A program made the translations under genes and the position numbers. A stretch of 64,000 nucleotides of DNA from Paenochrobactrum gallinarii. Its GTDB lineage: Bacteria > Pseudomonadota > Alphaproteobacteria > Rhizobiales > Rhizobiaceae. The notes beneath the pieces are model-generated. The model was not told where the DNA came from, searched no databases, and saw only the letters and a list, made by a program, of their open reading frames with translations. Below are positions 49,932 to 59,386 of the stretch, piece by piece (positions within the stretch are counted from its first letter, which is position 1; every line of letters begins with the position of its first letter). The stretch is from positions 124,001-188,000 of the forward strand of contig NZ_JACIIU010000002.1 of NCBI RefSeq assembly GCF_014205685.1. The letters are read 5' to 3'.

Positions 49932-50786
49932 ATGGCAACGGCAAAACGCAAACCACGCACGGCTTCAAGCGCAAGAAAACGCACATCAGCAAAAAAGAAC
50001 AGCGGGGCTTCAGTTGCGTCGGTTCTGGCTCTTGGTGCGATTGTTGCGCTAGGCGCGGTCAGCATCTGGGCAGCGTCACAGCACAAAAGTCCGCAAACTG
50101 CCATTTCGAATCTTTTTAATGGTACATCAAACACCAGCCGCGCAACCACGCCCCCACAAAGACAGGCAACCAGCACTCAGGTTAAAGAACCGGTAAAGCA
50201 ACCTGCCCGCCCCAATCGCGCAGAAGAAAAAGTAACAGGCCGCGCAACTGCTACCGCGCCGATACCTCGTCCAGAAATCGGCCTTGGATCAACCAAAGTG
50301 ACGATCGCGCCTCAACCGGCAGCTCGCCCGCAGACTGCGACGCAAACAGCCACGCCTGCGACCAAACCAAATCAAATGGCAGCAGCCATCACACCCCCAG
50401 CCTCTGCCACAAAAAACCTGCCGCCACGTGGCGAAAACCGTGCCGGCTCTACGCCGAAAATGGTTTATGCCAGACAGAAACTAACCGTACATAAAACCGC
50501 ATGGGATAAATCTCCCTCAATGGGCGAAGTCGAAAAAGGCCGCGAATTACGCTCTTATGGCCAGACAGGCAAATGGCACCGTGTTGTGGTACCGGCCACT
50601 GATATGATCGGCTGGGTGCATCAGGATATGCTGGTAATCGTGAACAAAAGCGCCAAGCAGAATGCGCAAGTATCTGCACCGCTCACCACCGGCGCCATCA
50701 AAGCGCAAGTGCCTGTAAAGCCAATGCCTTTTGCTGCCAAAGCGGAAACCAGCCATCCAGTGCCAAAAAGCAATGTCGGCAACTAA
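49932..50786 (+). CDS. SH3-domain protein with N-terminal membrane anchor
   Basis: A 284-residue protein with a basic N-terminus (KRKPRTASSARKRTSAKK), one transmembrane helix at about 28-48 (SVASVLALGAIVALGAV), a long low-complexity linker rich in threonine, alanine and proline (about 60-175), and a bacterial SH3-type domain at about 180-245 (VYARQKLTVHKTAW, GQTGKWHRVVVP, IGWVHQDMLVI). Such proteins often bind peptidoglycan from the periplasm or are poorly characterised. The ATG at 49932 has AGAGAACAGGA upstream. It is divergent from ntrY. Confidence 0.8.
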   Translation: MATAKRKPRTASSARKRTSAKKNSGASVASVLALGAIVALGAVSIWAASQHKSPQTAISNLFNGTSNTSRATTPPQRQATSTQVKEPVKQPARPNRAEEKVTGRATATAPIPRPEIGLGSTKVTIAPQPAARPQTATQTATPATKPNQMAAAITPPASATKNLPPRGENRAGSTPKMVYARQKLTVHKTAWDKSPSMGEVEKGRELRSYGQTGKWHRVVVPATDMIGWVHQDMLVIVNKSAKQNAQVSAPLTTGAIKAQVPVKPMPFAAKAETSHPVPKSNVGN

Positions 50787-50816
50787 GCATAAGCACTTAA
50801 ATCTTACGTATAAACA

Positions 50817-50844
50817 AAAGGCACTCCAAAGAGTGCCTTTTTTT
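50817..50844. terminator. Terminator between the SH3 gene and hdaA
   Basis: AAAGGCACTC (50817-50826) and GAGTGCCTTT (50831-50840) with a four-base loop and T-run. It lies between convergent genes and can serve both directions. Confidence 0.9.
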
Positions 50845-50846
50845 CA

Positions 50847-51596
50847 TCATTTTGTGCTTGGTTTTTCCACAGGATCGTCTTTATCGCCGCTATAAACAAT
50901 ATCGGCCAAGGCAGGACTATTGAGAACCTGCGCCGCTAGAATGCGGGTGATGCGGCTTTTTTGTTCCAAAGCAACACGGTCAAGCTGATCCACCACACGA
51001 ATGGCGGCATTCAGCGAGCGCTCAATGCGGCTGACCAGATAGCTCACTACATAAGGTTCAACATCCACCTGACGATCAGCAAAGAGCTTATGAATGACAT
51101 AAGTGAGCAGCATGTCATCAGGTGCTGCAATTTCAACAACTGTGGCAGCCTTCAAACGCGAAGCAAGATCAGGTAATTTTACACCCCAAGCAGCAGGCCA
51201 CAGGCGCGATGTCATCAAAAGCGATGGCCCCGGCCCTTGTGCCGCATGCTGGCGCACCGAATTAATCAGGTGAAACAAACCTGTTTCATCCAAGGTTACG
51301 TCACCAATATCTTCGATCAGCATCGGCTGAATACTGGCACGCTCCTGAATGTCGGCACTGATATTGGACGGATCAACCAGCAAAGCTCCGGTTTTTTCCT
51401 GCCAGACCTGCGCCATATGTGTTTTACCCGAGCCGGTCGGCCCCGCCAGAATAACCACAGGCGCCACCCAATCCGGCCAGCGGTCAACCAAATCCACGGC
51501 AGCACGGTTCGAGCCCGCAACAATGAGATTATCGCGCTCATAACCAGGCTGATGTTTCAATTCGAACGGCAATTGCCGTGGTCGCGCCTCACTCAT
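50847..51596 (-). CDS. hdaA: DnaA inactivator HdaA
   Basis: A DnaA-related AAA+ protein of 249 residues that, in Caulobacter and E. coli (Hda), promotes hydrolysis of DnaA-ATP and limits re-initiation. It shows RQLPFELKHQPGYERDNLIV (clamp-binding QLPF-type motif near residue 8), Walker A ILAGPTGSGKTHMAQVWQE, a Walker B-like MLIEDIGDVTLDE, and sensor regions. It lacks the DnaA DNA-binding domain, which fixes the assignment. It follows the AI-2E family permease gene on the same strand by 18 bases, a common alphaproteobacterial pairing. Confidence 0.93.
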   Translation of the reverse strand: MSEARPRQLPFELKHQPGYERDNLIVAGSNRAAVDLVDRWPDWVAPVVILAGPTGSGKTHMAQVWQEKTGALLVDPSNISADIQERASIQPMLIEDIGDVTLDETGLFHLINSVRQHAAQGPGPSLLMTSRLWPAAWGVKLPDLASRLKAATVVEIAAPDDMLLTYVIHKLFADRQVDVEPYVVSYLVSRIERSLNAAIRVVDQLDRVALEQKSRITRILAAQVLNSPALADIVYSGDKDDPVEKPSTK

Positions 51597-51614
51597 GTTA
51601 AATGCCGGTTGTCC

Positions 51615-52832
51615 TTAGTTTTTAGCAGTGGTTACATCTGTTTTTGCAGGAGCCTGCTGTTCTATCAGCGAAGCATCATACATTGGTGAATGGAGATAGC
51701 TGTTCAAAGCAAATCGCACAAGCACACCTACAGCAGCAGCGGCAGGCACTGCAACCAGCATTCCGGTAAAGCCGAACAGCGAACCGAAGGCAAATAATGC
51801 AAACATCAGCCATACCGGATGCAAGCCGACAGACGAACCAACCAGTTTAGGCTGTAAAATATTGCCTTCAATAAATTGACCGACAAAGAACACACAGGCC
51901 ACCACGGTGACCATTACCCAATCCGGCCAGAACTGAACCAGTGCAACTCCGATGGCCAGCGCCAGCCCGACAAATGAGCCAATATAAGGTATAAAGCTGA
52001 TAAAACCGGCAAAAAGACCGATAAGAAGGCCAAAATTGAGCCCTGTGAGCGTCAGACCGACCGCATAGTAAGTGCCAAGAATTAAACATAATGTGCCCTG
52101 ACCGCGGATAAATCCGGCCACAGCGTCATTCATTTCACGCGCGATGCCGCGCACAGTTTCCAGATGAGCGCGCGGTATCCATGAATCGATACTGTCAATC
52201 ATGCGGTCCCAATCTAGCAGCATATAGAAAGCAACTACCGGAGTGACCACAAAAAGCCCTGCAATATCGACCAGAGATTTCCCCGAATTCCACAGGGACT
52301 GAAGCAATGTGGATAAAAAACTAGCGCCTTGACGCAGCAAAGTACTCAGGTTTTCCTTGATAACATTGCTATCGATGTTGAGATAATTTTGCAGCCATGC
52401 CGAATCTTCATTCGCCACCAGCGATTGAAGCTGTGTCACATAAAGCGGAAAGCGTGAGATAAAATCGGCAAGCTGTGTTGCCAGAATTGGCACCATGATC
52501 ATCAATGCCAGCACCAACACCACCAAAAACAGCAACAGGATCACAATTGTTGCCATCAGTCGTGACATGCCGAAACGTTCCAATCGATCCGCCACCGGAT
52601 CAAGGAAGTAAGCCAGCGCCATCCCTGCCACGAAAGGCAGAAGGATTGAGCTGAACATCAGCAAAAACAGCACAAACACCAAAACGGTGCCGATCCAGAA
52701 GGTCAGCTGCTTGCGCATCATCCCTGCCATTTCAGCTGGCGGCATGCCTTGCAAGGGTGCCGCACTTCTTCTGGTTGCGCGTGCTGGTGTGCGAGCCGGT
52801 TTCTTTGCTGTGGTCTCAGGTGCTTTGCTCAT
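51615..52832 (-). CDS. AI-2E family transporter (PerM-like permease)
   Basis: A 405-residue multispanning membrane protein of the AI-2 exporter/PerM family, with about eight hydrophobic segments. The N-terminus is cytoplasmic, basic and alanine-rich (TAKKPARTPARATRRSAAP). The family core includes VVTPVVAFYMLLDWDRMIDSI, IARE.NDAVAGFIRGQGTLC, GLFAGFISFIPYIGSFVGLA and LQPKLVGSSVGLHPVWLMF. Substrate is not known; the AI-2 name comes from one relative. It is encoded with hdaA and divergently from purM, as in related genomes. Confidence 0.9.
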   Translation of the reverse strand: MSKAPETTAKKPARTPARATRRSAAPLQGMPPAEMAGMMRKQLTFWIGTVLVFVLFLLMFSSILLPFVAGMALAYFLDPVADRLERFGMSRLMATIVILLLFLVVLVLALMIMVPILATQLADFISRFPLYVTQLQSLVANEDSAWLQNYLNIDSNVIKENLSTLLRQGASFLSTLLQSLWNSGKSLVDIAGLFVVTPVVAFYMLLDWDRMIDSIDSWIPRAHLETVRGIAREMNDAVAGFIRGQGTLCLILGTYYAVGLTLTGLNFGLLIGLFAGFISFIPYIGSFVGLALAIGVALVQFWPDWVMVTVVACVFFVGQFIEGNILQPKLVGSSVGLHPVWLMFALFAFGSLFGFTGMLVAVPAAAAVGVLVRFALNSYLHSPMYDASLIEQQAPAKTDVTTAKN

Positions 52833-53190
52833 TGAAATCCGTTAATGGCGATGGGCAATTGGTTTAAATTACTGGCAAGATCTAGTTAGACTGCTTCGTG
52901 CACTCCGCGTCAATCGTGCCCACCATATATATTCTTTTTGACGCTTGCATGCTTAATCGCATCCGAACATATGCATATATGTGTCATAATGTGTTTAATT
53001 TGCCCGCCGGCGGGTTTAAACACGCTTTTTATAGCCTTGCGACGCTGATGGCACTTGCAGGAAAAGTCATCTCATGGCATTTGCCCAAGCGAAATCCTTA
53101 ATTCCGTATCAGACACCGTCCAAGTGCCTTTGCTGAATAACCAGCCTGACGGCCCAGTGTGCGGCAACGAACCTGTTTCAGGAGCATCCC
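52833..53190. promoter_or_regulatory. Divergent region between the permease gene and purM
   Basis: About 360 bases, with no gene. A perfect 12-base GC palindrome, CCCGCCGGCGGG, is at 53004-53015, and ACATATGCATATATGT-like dyads precede it near 52965-52985. I found no purine riboswitch core. purM has its own CAGGAG site at 53179-53184. Confidence 0.45.
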
Positions 53191-54270
53191 ATGACAGCGA
53201 CAAACAAGCCAACCGGTCAAAACGGACTGACATATGCGCAGGCTGGCGTTGATATTGACGCGGGCAATCTGATGGTCGAAAAAATCAAACCATTGGTACG
53301 CTCCACCCGTCGTCCCGGCGCTGACGGTGAAATCGGCGGCTTTGGCGGCTTGTTTGACCTTAAAGCTGCAGGCTTCAAAGACCCTGTTCTGATTGCCGCT
53401 AATGACGGCGTCGGCACCAAGCTGAAAATTGCCATTGATGCAGACCAGCACGACACTGTCGGCATTGATCTGGTTGCTATGTGCGTCAACGATCTGGTGG
53501 TTCAGGGCGGCGAGCCGCTTTTCTTCCTCGACTATTTTGCCACCGGCAAACTGGAACCGGAACAGGGCGTTGCCATTGTTGCCGGTATTGCTGAAGGCTG
53601 CCGTCAGGCAGGTGCGGCATTGATCGGCGGCGAAACTGCCGAAATGCCAGGTATGTATAAAGACGGCGATTATGATCTGGCCGGTTTTGCAGTTGGCGCG
53701 GCTGAACGTGACAATCTGTTGCCGCGTGGTGATATTGCTGAAGGCGATGTTATTCTCGGTCTCGCCTCTTCCGGCGTTCACTCCAACGGTTTTTCACTGG
53801 TGCGCCGCATTGTTGAACTTTCCGGCCTTGGCTGGAAAGACGAGGCACCGTTTAAAGCCGGTGAAACATTGGGACAGGCACTGCTTACCCCTACCCGCAT
53901 TTATGTAAAGTCCTTGCTGGAAGCCATTCGCTCTTCTGATGGTATCAAAGCATTAGCACACATCACCGGTGGTGGTTTTCCTGACAATATTCCACGCGTT
54001 CTGCCGGAAGGTCTGGCTGCCGAGGTTGATCTGACCAGCATTGACGTACCAGCCGTATTCTCATGGCTTGCCAAGGTTGGCGGCGTTGAAATGCACGAAA
54101 TGCTGCGTACCTTTAACTGCGGCATCGGCATGATTGTTGTAGTCACACCTGAAAAAGCCGACGAAGTGACAAAAATCCTGGAACAGCAGGGCGAAAAAGT
54201 TGCCAAGCTTGGCCGTATGGTCAAGCGTGAAGCTGAAGGCGTTGTTTATCAGGGTAAACTGGCACTATGA
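53191..54270 (+). CDS. purM: Phosphoribosylformylglycinamidine cyclo-ligase
   Basis: Fifth step of purine synthesis, closing the imidazole ring to give AIR. The 359-residue product has the family blocks [72 protein letters not shown] and [18 protein letters not shown]. The start has a good CAGGAG site. It overlaps purN by four bases (ATGA), so the two are translated together. Confidence 0.98.
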   Translation: MTATNKPTGQNGLTYAQAGVDIDAGNLMVEKIKPLVRSTRRPGADGEIGGFGGLFDLKAAGFKDPVLIAANDGVGTKLKIAIDADQHDTVGIDLVAMCVNDLVVQGGEPLFFLDYFATGKLEPEQGVAIVAGIAEGCRQAGAALIGGETAEMPGMYKDGDYDLAGFAVGAAERDNLLPRGDIAEGDVILGLASSGVHSNGFSLVRRIVELSGLGWKDEAPFKAGETLGQALLTPTRIYVKSLLEAIRSSDGIKALAHITGGGFPDNIPRVLPEGLAAEVDLTSIDVPAVFSWLAKVGGVEMHEMLRTFNCGIGMIVVVTPEKADEVTKILEQQGEKVAKLGRMVKREAEGVVYQGKLAL

Positions 54271-54887
54271 TCAAGAAGCGCGTTGCCATTTTTATTTCCG
54301 GTGGCGGCTCCAATATGGAGACGCTGATTAAAGCTGCCAGCGCGCCTGATTATCCTGCCGAAATTGTCGCGGTTTTTAGCGACAAACCACAAGCTGGCGG
54401 CATTGCCAAAGCGCAAGCCGCCGGTGTCACAACATATGTTTTCGCCCGCAAGGACTTTGCCTCCAAGCAAGAGCATGAGCAGGCCATTTTACAACAACTG
54501 GCCGCTCTCAACCCTGACATCATCTGTCTTGCCGGTTATATGCGTTTGCTTTCGGCTGATTTCATCAAGCCCTATACTGGCCGTATTCTTAATATTCATC
54601 CGTCAATCCTGCCGCTTTTTGCAGGCCTTGATACCCACCAGCGCGCGATTGATGCAGGCATGAAAATTGCCGGCTGCACTGTGCATCTGGTCACTGAAGG
54701 GATGGATGAAGGCCCTATTCTCGCACAAGCCGCAGTGCCTGTTTATCATGATGATGATAAAGACTCACTTGGCGCCCGTGTCTTAACGGTCGAGCATCAA
54801 ATCTACCCATTAGCCCTGAAGAACTTTATCAATGGAACATTTACTTCTGCCACTGATGCAGAAAGGCAACAAATACTCAGTATTTGA
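54267..54887 (+). CDS. purN: Phosphoribosylglycinamide formyltransferase
   Basis: Third step of purine synthesis, using 10-formyltetrahydrofolate to formylate GAR. The 206-residue product has [32 protein letters not shown], the catalytic [18 protein letters not shown] (asparagine and histidine) and [20 protein letters not shown] with the aspartate. It is coupled to purM by a four-base overlap. No terminator is obvious in the 160 bases after it. Confidence 0.98.
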   Translation: MIKKRVAIFISGGGSNMETLIKAASAPDYPAEIVAVFSDKPQAGGIAKAQAAGVTTYVFARKDFASKQEHEQAILQQLAALNPDIICLAGYMRLLSADFIKPYTGRILNIHPSILPLFAGLDTHQRAIDAGMKIAGCTVHLVTEGMDEGPILAQAAVPVYHDDDKDSLGARVLTVEHQIYPLALKNFINGTFTSATDAERQQILSI

Positions 54888-55050
54888 GCTATTTAAATGT
54901 TAATAAAGTCTTAACCTGCAAAATATTGCCTTAAAGTTATGTGAAAAAAACGCATTGCCTCAACAGGAAATGATGGCCTCGTCTTTATAAAGATTGAGAC
55001 CAAAATGACTTTGAGCAGTTTTTACGACACAAGATTTTAAGGATCACCTT

Positions 55051-55581
55051 ATGTCCTCCCAAAACAAGACTTCACTTATTGCCGCTGCTGTCGCTGTTTC
55101 TGGCATGACCTTTGCAATGGGTGCAGTTGCTCAGGCAGCTGACTATGTTCAGCCTGCACGCAGTGCAACCACGCAGCCCTACTCACAGGTCGGCATGCTG
55201 ACTTGCGATATAGCACCTGGTATCGGCGTCATTATCGGTAGCCGTCAGGAGCTGGAATGCACATTCAAACCAGCCGCTCGCGGTGCAGCAGTTGAGCAAT
55301 ATTCCGGCCAGATCACTAAAATCGGGCTCGACATCGGCTTCACTAATGGCGGCCAGCTGGCTTGGGCGGTTTGGGCTCCAACTGTTCGCCCTGAAGGCGC
55401 ATTGAAAGGCTCATATGTTGGCGCATCGGCTAATGCAGCCATCGGTGTTGGTGCCGGCACAAACATCCTGACCGGCGGTTCATGGAAAACCATTTCCCTG
55501 CAGCCAATTTCACTTCAGGGTCAGAAGGGTCTGAACCTTGCAGTTGGCGTCACCAACTTCCGCCTGAAATATAACGGCTAA
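55051..55581 (+). CDS. DUF992 domain protein, exported
   Basis: A 176-residue secreted protein of the DUF992 family, function unknown, common in Hyphomicrobiales. A signal peptide ends at about residue 30 (VAQAADYVQPA). The mature part has the conserved VGMLTCDIAPGIGVIIGSRQ, ELECTFKP (two cysteines for a likely disulfide), GQITKIGLDIGFTNGGQLAW, GALKGSYVGASANAAIGVG and the C-terminal GLNLAVGVTNFRLKY. It has a GGATC-type leader and ends at a strong terminator, so it is a single-gene unit. Confidence 0.9.
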   Translation: MSSQNKTSLIAAAVAVSGMTFAMGAVAQAADYVQPARSATTQPYSQVGMLTCDIAPGIGVIIGSRQELECTFKPAARGAAVEQYSGQITKIGLDIGFTNGGQLAWAVWAPTVRPEGALKGSYVGASANAAIGVGAGTNILTGGSWKTISLQPISLQGQKGLNLAVGVTNFRLKYNG

Positions 55582-55605
55582 TCAGCCTTTTCAGGTATCA
55601 CGATT

Positions 55606-55642
55606 AAAAAGCCTCCGGTGATAGCTCGCCGGAGGCTTTTTT
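55606..55642 (+). terminator. Terminator after the DUF992 gene
   Basis: GCCTCCGG (55611-55618) and CCGGAGGC (55629-55636) with flanking A- and T-runs. It lies between convergent genes and may serve both. Confidence 0.92.
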
Positions 55643-55663
55643 ATGGATGTGTTCACTTAACAA

Positions 55664-57772
55664 TCAGGCACATTTCCTGACCCAAACCTTGGTGTCGTGA
55701 AAAGCAGCGCCTCCATAAGGCGCAGACGCATCGGCACCGGTCAGTGTATTGATCCCCTCGCCGCGCTCAAAGGCGGAGTTTGGAAACAAGCCTTCTGAAA
55801 TCACCACCCCGCGCTTTTGGCCTTCTCGCAATGTCGCATGCAGCACCACTTCACCGCGCATATTGCCGATTTCCACCCGCTCCCCATTTTCAATGCCAAG
55901 ATCGGCCGCATCCAGCGGATGGATCAGCAATTGCGGCCGAATTTCTTTAGCTTGTGATGTTGGTGTTTCCGTAAATGACGAATTGAGAAAGTTATGCGAA
56001 GGCGAAGTTGCCAGCCGGAACGGATGTTCCTTATCAGCCGCCTCAATCACCTCCCAATGATCAGGCCATTCCGGCAAAGTTTGATAAGGGCCCTGAATGC
56101 CCATGCTTTCCGGCGGGCGATTAGGCGCTGCATTTTGTAACCATGTCGGTTTGAAGCGGAATTTGCCATCCGGCCACTTAAAGCCATTGATATAATGGGC
56201 TTCTTCAAATGGCGGCTGCAAATCCAGAAAGCGCGATTCCTTCATATAGCTGAAATCCGGCAAGGCGCTTTTCTCATTCATATTGTCAATCAATGTCTGC
56301 TCGCCGATATTAAAGCCCGGCAAATGACCGACACCCAAACGATCAGCTAATTGATTGATAACATAAAGATTTGGCTTGGCTTCCCCCACCGCATCAATCA
56401 GCTTTGGCCCCAGCAATAAATACTGATTGCCACCGCCGCGATAAATATCGTCATGCTCAAGAAAAGTTGTGGCCGGCAAAACGACATCAGCCATTTTAGC
56501 CGTATCGGTCATGAATTGCTCATGCACGACTGTAAACAAATCTTCACGCGCAAAACCTTGGCGCACTAAACGCTGCTCCGGCGTTACATTCATCGGATTG
56601 GTATTTTGAATGAGCAGTGCAGTCACGGGCGGGCCATTATAAAGAGCCTCGCTGTCACCGGTAAGAATACGTCCGATTTTTGACTGATCGAGTGAGCGAA
56701 TAGAAGTATCTTTAAAGCTTTTACCTTCAATTTCAGCCTTATCCAGCTTGAAAATACCGGAATTAGAATGGAAAGCGCCACCGCCTTCATGTGCCCATGC
56801 GCCCGTAACCGCCGCAATTGACAGTGCCGCGTGCATGGCAACCGAACCATTGCGCTGGCGGGTAAAACCATAGCCCAGCCGGAAAAAGGTCTTTTTTGTT
56901 TTGCCAATCAGATGCGCAAAGGCTTCAATCTCGGCAACAGTTAAACCAGTGATCTGCGCTGCCCATTCTGGCGTTTTAGACGTCAGATGCTGCTGCAACC
57001 CTTTCGGATCATCGGTGTATTTTTCCAGATAATCCCAATCAGCCAGATTATCGCGGAATAAAACATGCATCACCGCACAGGCAAAAGCGCCATCTGTGCC
57101 GGGTTTCAGCACAATGCCCATATCGGCCTGTCGCACAGTTGCATTGGCATAAATATCAATGACCACAATTTTCGCGCCGCGCTCTTTGCGCGCGCGTGTC
57201 GCGTGGGTCATCACATTAACCTGCGTGGCAGCCGCATTGGTGCCCCAGATCACCACACAATCCGATTTTGCCATTTCGCGCGGATCAGGCCCGGTCAGAC
57301 TACCTGTTCCGGCAAAATAGCCCGTCCATGCCAGATTGGTGCAGAAACTATCAAACTGGTTGGAATATTTTTTGGCATGACGCAAACGATTGATCGAATC
57401 GCGCTGCACCTGCCCCATCGTTCCTGCATAATAATATGGCCAGACCGTTTCGCTGCCATATTGCTCTTCCGCTTTGATGAAGCGTTCAGCAATCAGATCA
57501 AGCGCTGCGTCCCATGAAGCCTCTTTCCACACCGCTTCGCCTTTGGCACCCGCTCTGATCAATGGCTTTTTCAGCCGGTCAGGATGATGCACCCGTTCGG
57601 CATAACGGGCCACTTTGGCGCAGATAACACCGGCCGTATAAGTGTTTTCCTTCGAGCCTCTGACGCGGCCGATGGTTTTACTATCCAGCAGTTCCACATC
57701 CAGAGCGCAGGTTGAAGGACAATCATGCGGACATGCAGAATGCGCAATCAGAATATCTGTTGAGCGTGCCAT
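55664..57772 (-). CDS. Molybdopterin oxidoreductase with N-terminal 4Fe-4S cluster
   Basis: A 702-residue member of the DMSO-reductase superfamily, expected to bind bis-molybdopterin guanine dinucleotide. The N-terminal cluster ligands are C14, C18, C22 and C51 (SACPHDCPSTC, GVICAKVARY). Further motifs are YYAGTMGQVQRDSINRL, SDCVVIWGTNAAATQVN, LLIQNTNPMNVTPEQ, ADVVLPATTFLEHDDIY and the C-terminal cofactor domain (LATSPSHNFLNSSF, IENGERVEIGNMRGEV). No twin-arginine signal is seen, so it appears cytoplasmic. No electron-transfer or membrane subunit gene is adjacent. The substrate is unknown; C143 or so in DSFCTNLAW might be the metal ligand, which I cannot prove. Confidence 0.9.
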   Translation of the reverse strand: MARSTDILIAHSACPHDCPSTCALDVELLDSKTIGRVRGSKENTYTAGVICAKVARYAERVHHPDRLKKPLIRAGAKGEAVWKEASWDAALDLIAERFIKAEEQYGSETVWPYYYAGTMGQVQRDSINRLRHAKKYSNQFDSFCTNLAWTGYFAGTGSLTGPDPREMAKSDCVVIWGTNAAATQVNVMTHATRARKERGAKIVVIDIYANATVRQADMGIVLKPGTDGAFACAVMHVLFRDNLADWDYLEKYTDDPKGLQQHLTSKTPEWAAQITGLTVAEIEAFAHLIGKTKKTFFRLGYGFTRQRNGSVAMHAALSIAAVTGAWAHEGGGAFHSNSGIFKLDKAEIEGKSFKDTSIRSLDQSKIGRILTGDSEALYNGPPVTALLIQNTNPMNVTPEQRLVRQGFAREDLFTVVHEQFMTDTAKMADVVLPATTFLEHDDIYRGGGNQYLLLGPKLIDAVGEAKPNLYVINQLADRLGVGHLPGFNIGEQTLIDNMNEKSALPDFSYMKESRFLDLQPPFEEAHYINGFKWPDGKFRFKPTWLQNAAPNRPPESMGIQGPYQTLPEWPDHWEVIEAADKEHPFRLATSPSHNFLNSSFTETPTSQAKEIRPQLLIHPLDAADLGIENGERVEIGNMRGEVVLHATLREGQKRGVVISEGLFPNSAFERGEGINTLTGADASAPYGGAAFHDTKVWVRKCA

Positions 57773-57915
57773 TTTGGGTTATCGCCTGTAAAACGGAAGA
57801 GAATAAAAAGCAGTCGGCTAAATAAACGAGAAATCTGTCATTTATTTGCACTGAAATTCACCTTCACGCAACTCACCTCTTGCTGAAAATGCTGCGCCGT
57901 GGAACAAGCACTCCC

Positions 57916-58788
57916 ATGAATTATCGTCACGCTTATCACGCTGGAAATTTTGCCGATGTGGTCAAACACATCATTCTGACGCGCATCCTCGAATATATGA
58001 AATTAAAGGATGCCGCTTTTCGGGTTATCGACACCCATGCAGGCATTGGCCTCTATGATCTGATGGGGCCGGAAGCTGCAAAAACGATTGAATGGAAATC
58101 CGGCATTTTCCGCCTGATGGAAGCCGTAGACAATAATGAGCTTGATGCTGAAACGACTGCGCTGATCGCACCGTTTATCAATGCCGTCAAAGCCGAAAAC
58201 ACCACATCCGATATCCGCTATTATCCGGGTTCGCCATTACTGACCCGTCATTTACTGCGTAAGCAAGACCGCTTGTCGGCCCTTGAACTGCACCCGAATG
58301 ATGTGAAAACATTGGCCAAACTTTTCGATGGCGATTATCAGGTTCGTGTCACGCATCTGGATGGCTGGCTGGCGATGGGTGCCCATCTGCCGCCAAAAGA
58401 AAAACGAGGCGTAGTGCTGGTTGATCCGCCGTTTGAAATCGGCGGTGAATTTGATCGCCTCGTCAGCAATCTGGCAAAAGCGCACAAGAAGTTTTCCGGC
58501 GGTACTTATGCGCTTTGGTATCCGGTGAAAGATCACCGCGAAGTGAAGAAATTCCATCAGGCACTTTACGATACCGGCATCCAGAAAATTATGGTGGCTG
58601 AATTATCGATTCGCGCACCATCGCTTGAGCCACGCCTTGACGGCACCGGAATGATCATCGTCAATCCGCCTTATGTGCTGGAAAAGGAATTAAAACTCAT
58701 TCTGCCGATGCTGGTAAAACTTTTGTGTGAGGATAAAGGTGCCGGTTACCGGTTAAACTGGATACGCAAAGAAGGTGACGGCGCTTGA
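57916..58788 (+). CDS. rlmJ: 23S rRNA (adenine(2030)-N6)-methyltransferase RlmJ
   Basis: Methylates A2030 of 23S rRNA in E. coli. The 290-residue product starts MNYRHAYHAGNFADVVKHI, the family N-terminal signature (57916; an upstream codon at 57880 adds a non-conserved leader). Next are VIDTHAGIGLYDL at the SAM site, YYPGSPLLTRHLLRKQDRL, and the catalytic VLVDPPFEIGGEFDRLV (DPPF in place of DPPY). The C-terminal part has GTGMIIVNPPYVLEKEL. It is divergent from the molybdoenzyme gene. Confidence 0.95.
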   Translation: MNYRHAYHAGNFADVVKHIILTRILEYMKLKDAAFRVIDTHAGIGLYDLMGPEAAKTIEWKSGIFRLMEAVDNNELDAETTALIAPFINAVKAENTTSDIRYYPGSPLLTRHLLRKQDRLSALELHPNDVKTLAKLFDGDYQVRVTHLDGWLAMGAHLPPKEKRGVVLVDPPFEIGGEFDRLVSNLAKAHKKFSGGTYALWYPVKDHREVKKFHQALYDTGIQKIMVAELSIRAPSLEPRLDGTGMIIVNPPYVLEKELKLILPMLVKLLCEDKGAGYRLNWIRKEGDGA

Positions 58789-58904
58789 TCATTTTGCTAA
58801 GCTGCCGCAAAATAGACTGATAAAGGGTTCTTCAAACCCGCTCCTTATAAAGACAGGCAGGATAAGTGATTGCTTAACTGCAAAATTGGAAAACAGGATT
58901 GTAC

Positions 58905-59381
58905 ATGTCAGGCATGCAACTTAGTGTTACGAAATTCGCACGCACCGCTTCGGCAGCAGTGACAACAGTTTTCCTCGGGCTTTCCGTCATGCCAGTTCAG
59001 GCTGCTGATTATATCGGAACAGCACCTGTAGCCGTTGATGCCTCTGTCTGTTCGCAGCAAAGTGTATTAAAGCATATTGTTTCGCGCTTTGATTATCAGG
59101 TCAAACATGTGCCTGACATGCCAATGACAGCCATTTCATCAATGGGTGACATTCGTCTCAAGCGTTTTGAGCCAAAGATCAATCCATCACAGATCGCGCG
59201 CACTTATTGCGATGCAACTGCTGTGATGTCTGATGGCCAGCAGCGCAAAGTCTGGTATCTGGTTGAAGAGCGCCAAGGTTTTGTCACTCTCGGCTCCAAT
59301 GTCGAGTTCTGCGTTGATGGCTATGACAAATGGTATGTCTATAATGCCTCATGCAGTGTTCTGAAGGCTCGCGGACTTTAA
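58905..59381 (+). CDS. Exported protein of unknown function
   Basis: A 158-residue protein not assigned to a family. The ATG at 58905 follows ACAGGA at six bases; an in-frame TTG two codons upstream is less likely. A signal peptide runs to about residue 33 (VMPVQAADYIGTAP). The mature part carries five cysteines (about 45, 101, 135, 149 and nearby), suggesting disulfides, and blocks DIRLKRFEPKINPSQIARTYC and QQRKVWYLVEERQGFVTLGS. An RNase T2 gene starts six bases downstream, so the two may be co-expressed. Function unknown. Confidence 0.75.
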   Translation: MSGMQLSVTKFARTASAAVTTVFLGLSVMPVQAADYIGTAPVAVDASVCSQQSVLKHIVSRFDYQVKHVPDMPMTAISSMGDIRLKRFEPKINPSQIARTYCDATAVMSDGQQRKVWYLVEERQGFVTLGSNVEFCVDGYDKWYVYNASCSVLKARGL

Positions 59382-59386
59382 TCCTT

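Noticed and set aside
52900-53190. Purine riboswitch upstream of purM
   Set aside because: The conserved core of purine riboswitches was not found in this region.
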